Of a stretch of 62,000 nt of DNA, positions 61,677-62,000 are shown piece after piece. A program made the translations under genes and the position numbers. Where the stretch lies: positions 1 through 62,000 of the forward strand of contig NW_026971708.1 in NCBI RefSeq assembly GCF_963678635.1, read 5' to 3'. The DNA comes from Symsagittifera roscoffensis. Lineage: Eukaryota > Xenacoelomorpha > Acoela > Convolutidae. Positions within the stretch are counted from its first letter, which is position 1; every line of letters starts with the position of its first letter. The notes under the pieces were generated by a model, which searched no databases, was not told where the DNA came from, and worked only from the letters and a program-made list of their open reading frames with translations.

Positions 61677-62000
61677 TGTAACATTAGCCCAGACATTACA
61701 AAGTGACGGAGCGTAGAAAAAGTACCTATTGACTACTGGTTGACTTCAATTACCCTAATTCTACTCGTTTTTAACCGTTTTTCTGGTCTGTTAAGTGTTA
61801 AGTTGTATGTTACTTCCGATCAGTTTTTGTTTACATGCGAAAATAACCACATAGTTGGGTCTCAGATCCCCAGACAAAATGATTACCTTTAAAAACACGG
61901 CTAGAAAATCACAATTATTTATGTTTTTACTGACAAGTATATGCTAAATCTATTAGAGATGGATTGAATCATTTCTCGGCTCATGCTTTGAAATACTAAT
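61677..62000 (-). repeat. Inverted LTR of the E2 family, cut by window end
   Basis: Starts TGTAACATTAGCCC and shares AGTGACGGAGCGTAGAAAAA and following blocks with the reverse complement of the E2 LTR 3' half, including the GATGGATT dyad arm. It is much more diverged than the two E2 LTRs are from each other. Confidence 0.8.

Overview
The window is eukaryotic and almost certainly from an invertebrate animal. It is AT-rich outside the coding blocks. The host genes are metazoan: an AGXT2-type aminotransferase, a GMAP-210/TRIP11-like golgin with a phase-matched spliceosomal intron, and a single-pass membrane glycosyltransferase-like protein. I cannot name the phylum. A (TTAGG)4 tract inside one element is suggestive of arthropods but is weak evidence.

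Layout. Positions 1-12064 are host DNA: a probable last exon of a membrane protein (467-627), repeat-rich non-coding DNA (1303-4410) holding a run of small hairpins at 2237-2448, the first two exons of a golgin on the minus strand (4610-5261), an intronless glycosyltransferase-like gene (8041-9303), an intronless AGXT2-like gene (9918-11432), and an inverted LTR fragment (11690-12064). Positions 12065-58945 are two giant Ty3/Gypsy-type LTR retrotransposons joined head to tail, called E1 (12065-34722, about 22.7 kb) and E2 (34723-58945, about 24.2 kb). Positions 58946-59581 are the 3' end of a non-LTR retrotransposon. The rest is AT-rich tandemly duplicated DNA, ending in an inverted LTR of the E2 family (61677 to the window edge).

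E1 and E2 are diverged members of one family with the same plan: a TG...CA LTR of about 885 bp; a primer-binding site set 11-12 nt inside the LTR; a 2.4-3.0 kb leader with duplicated stem-loops; Gag with two CCHC zinc knuckles; Pol (protease, RT with YVDD, RNase H, a long acidic tether, an HHCC/D-D35-E integrase, a GPY/F-like module); a macro-domain-like module at the Pol C-terminus; then a third ORF of about 2,700 residues with an N-terminal coiled coil, an SGNH/GDSL hydrolase domain, a second SGNH-like degenerate domain and a conserved C-terminal region. A polypurine-tract motif, GTCCGGGGAGT, lies just before each 3' LTR. It recurs inside pol in two reading frames, often behind a small hairpin, as if plus-strand DNA synthesis were primed at many sites.

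Each copy is damaged, but in different places. E1 has an amber codon between its two zinc knuckles, DTG changed to DTE in the protease, and a stop plus a frame change near the start of ORF3. E2 has an ochre codon in the integrase tail, a frame change before the macro module, and a 25-nt loss near the end of ORF3. Its SGNH Ser and His are replaced by Asn and Arg. Reading the two side by side reveals the family's full plan. The most novel points are the giant SGNH-bearing third ORF, the Pol macro-like module, and the distributed polypurine/hairpin signals.
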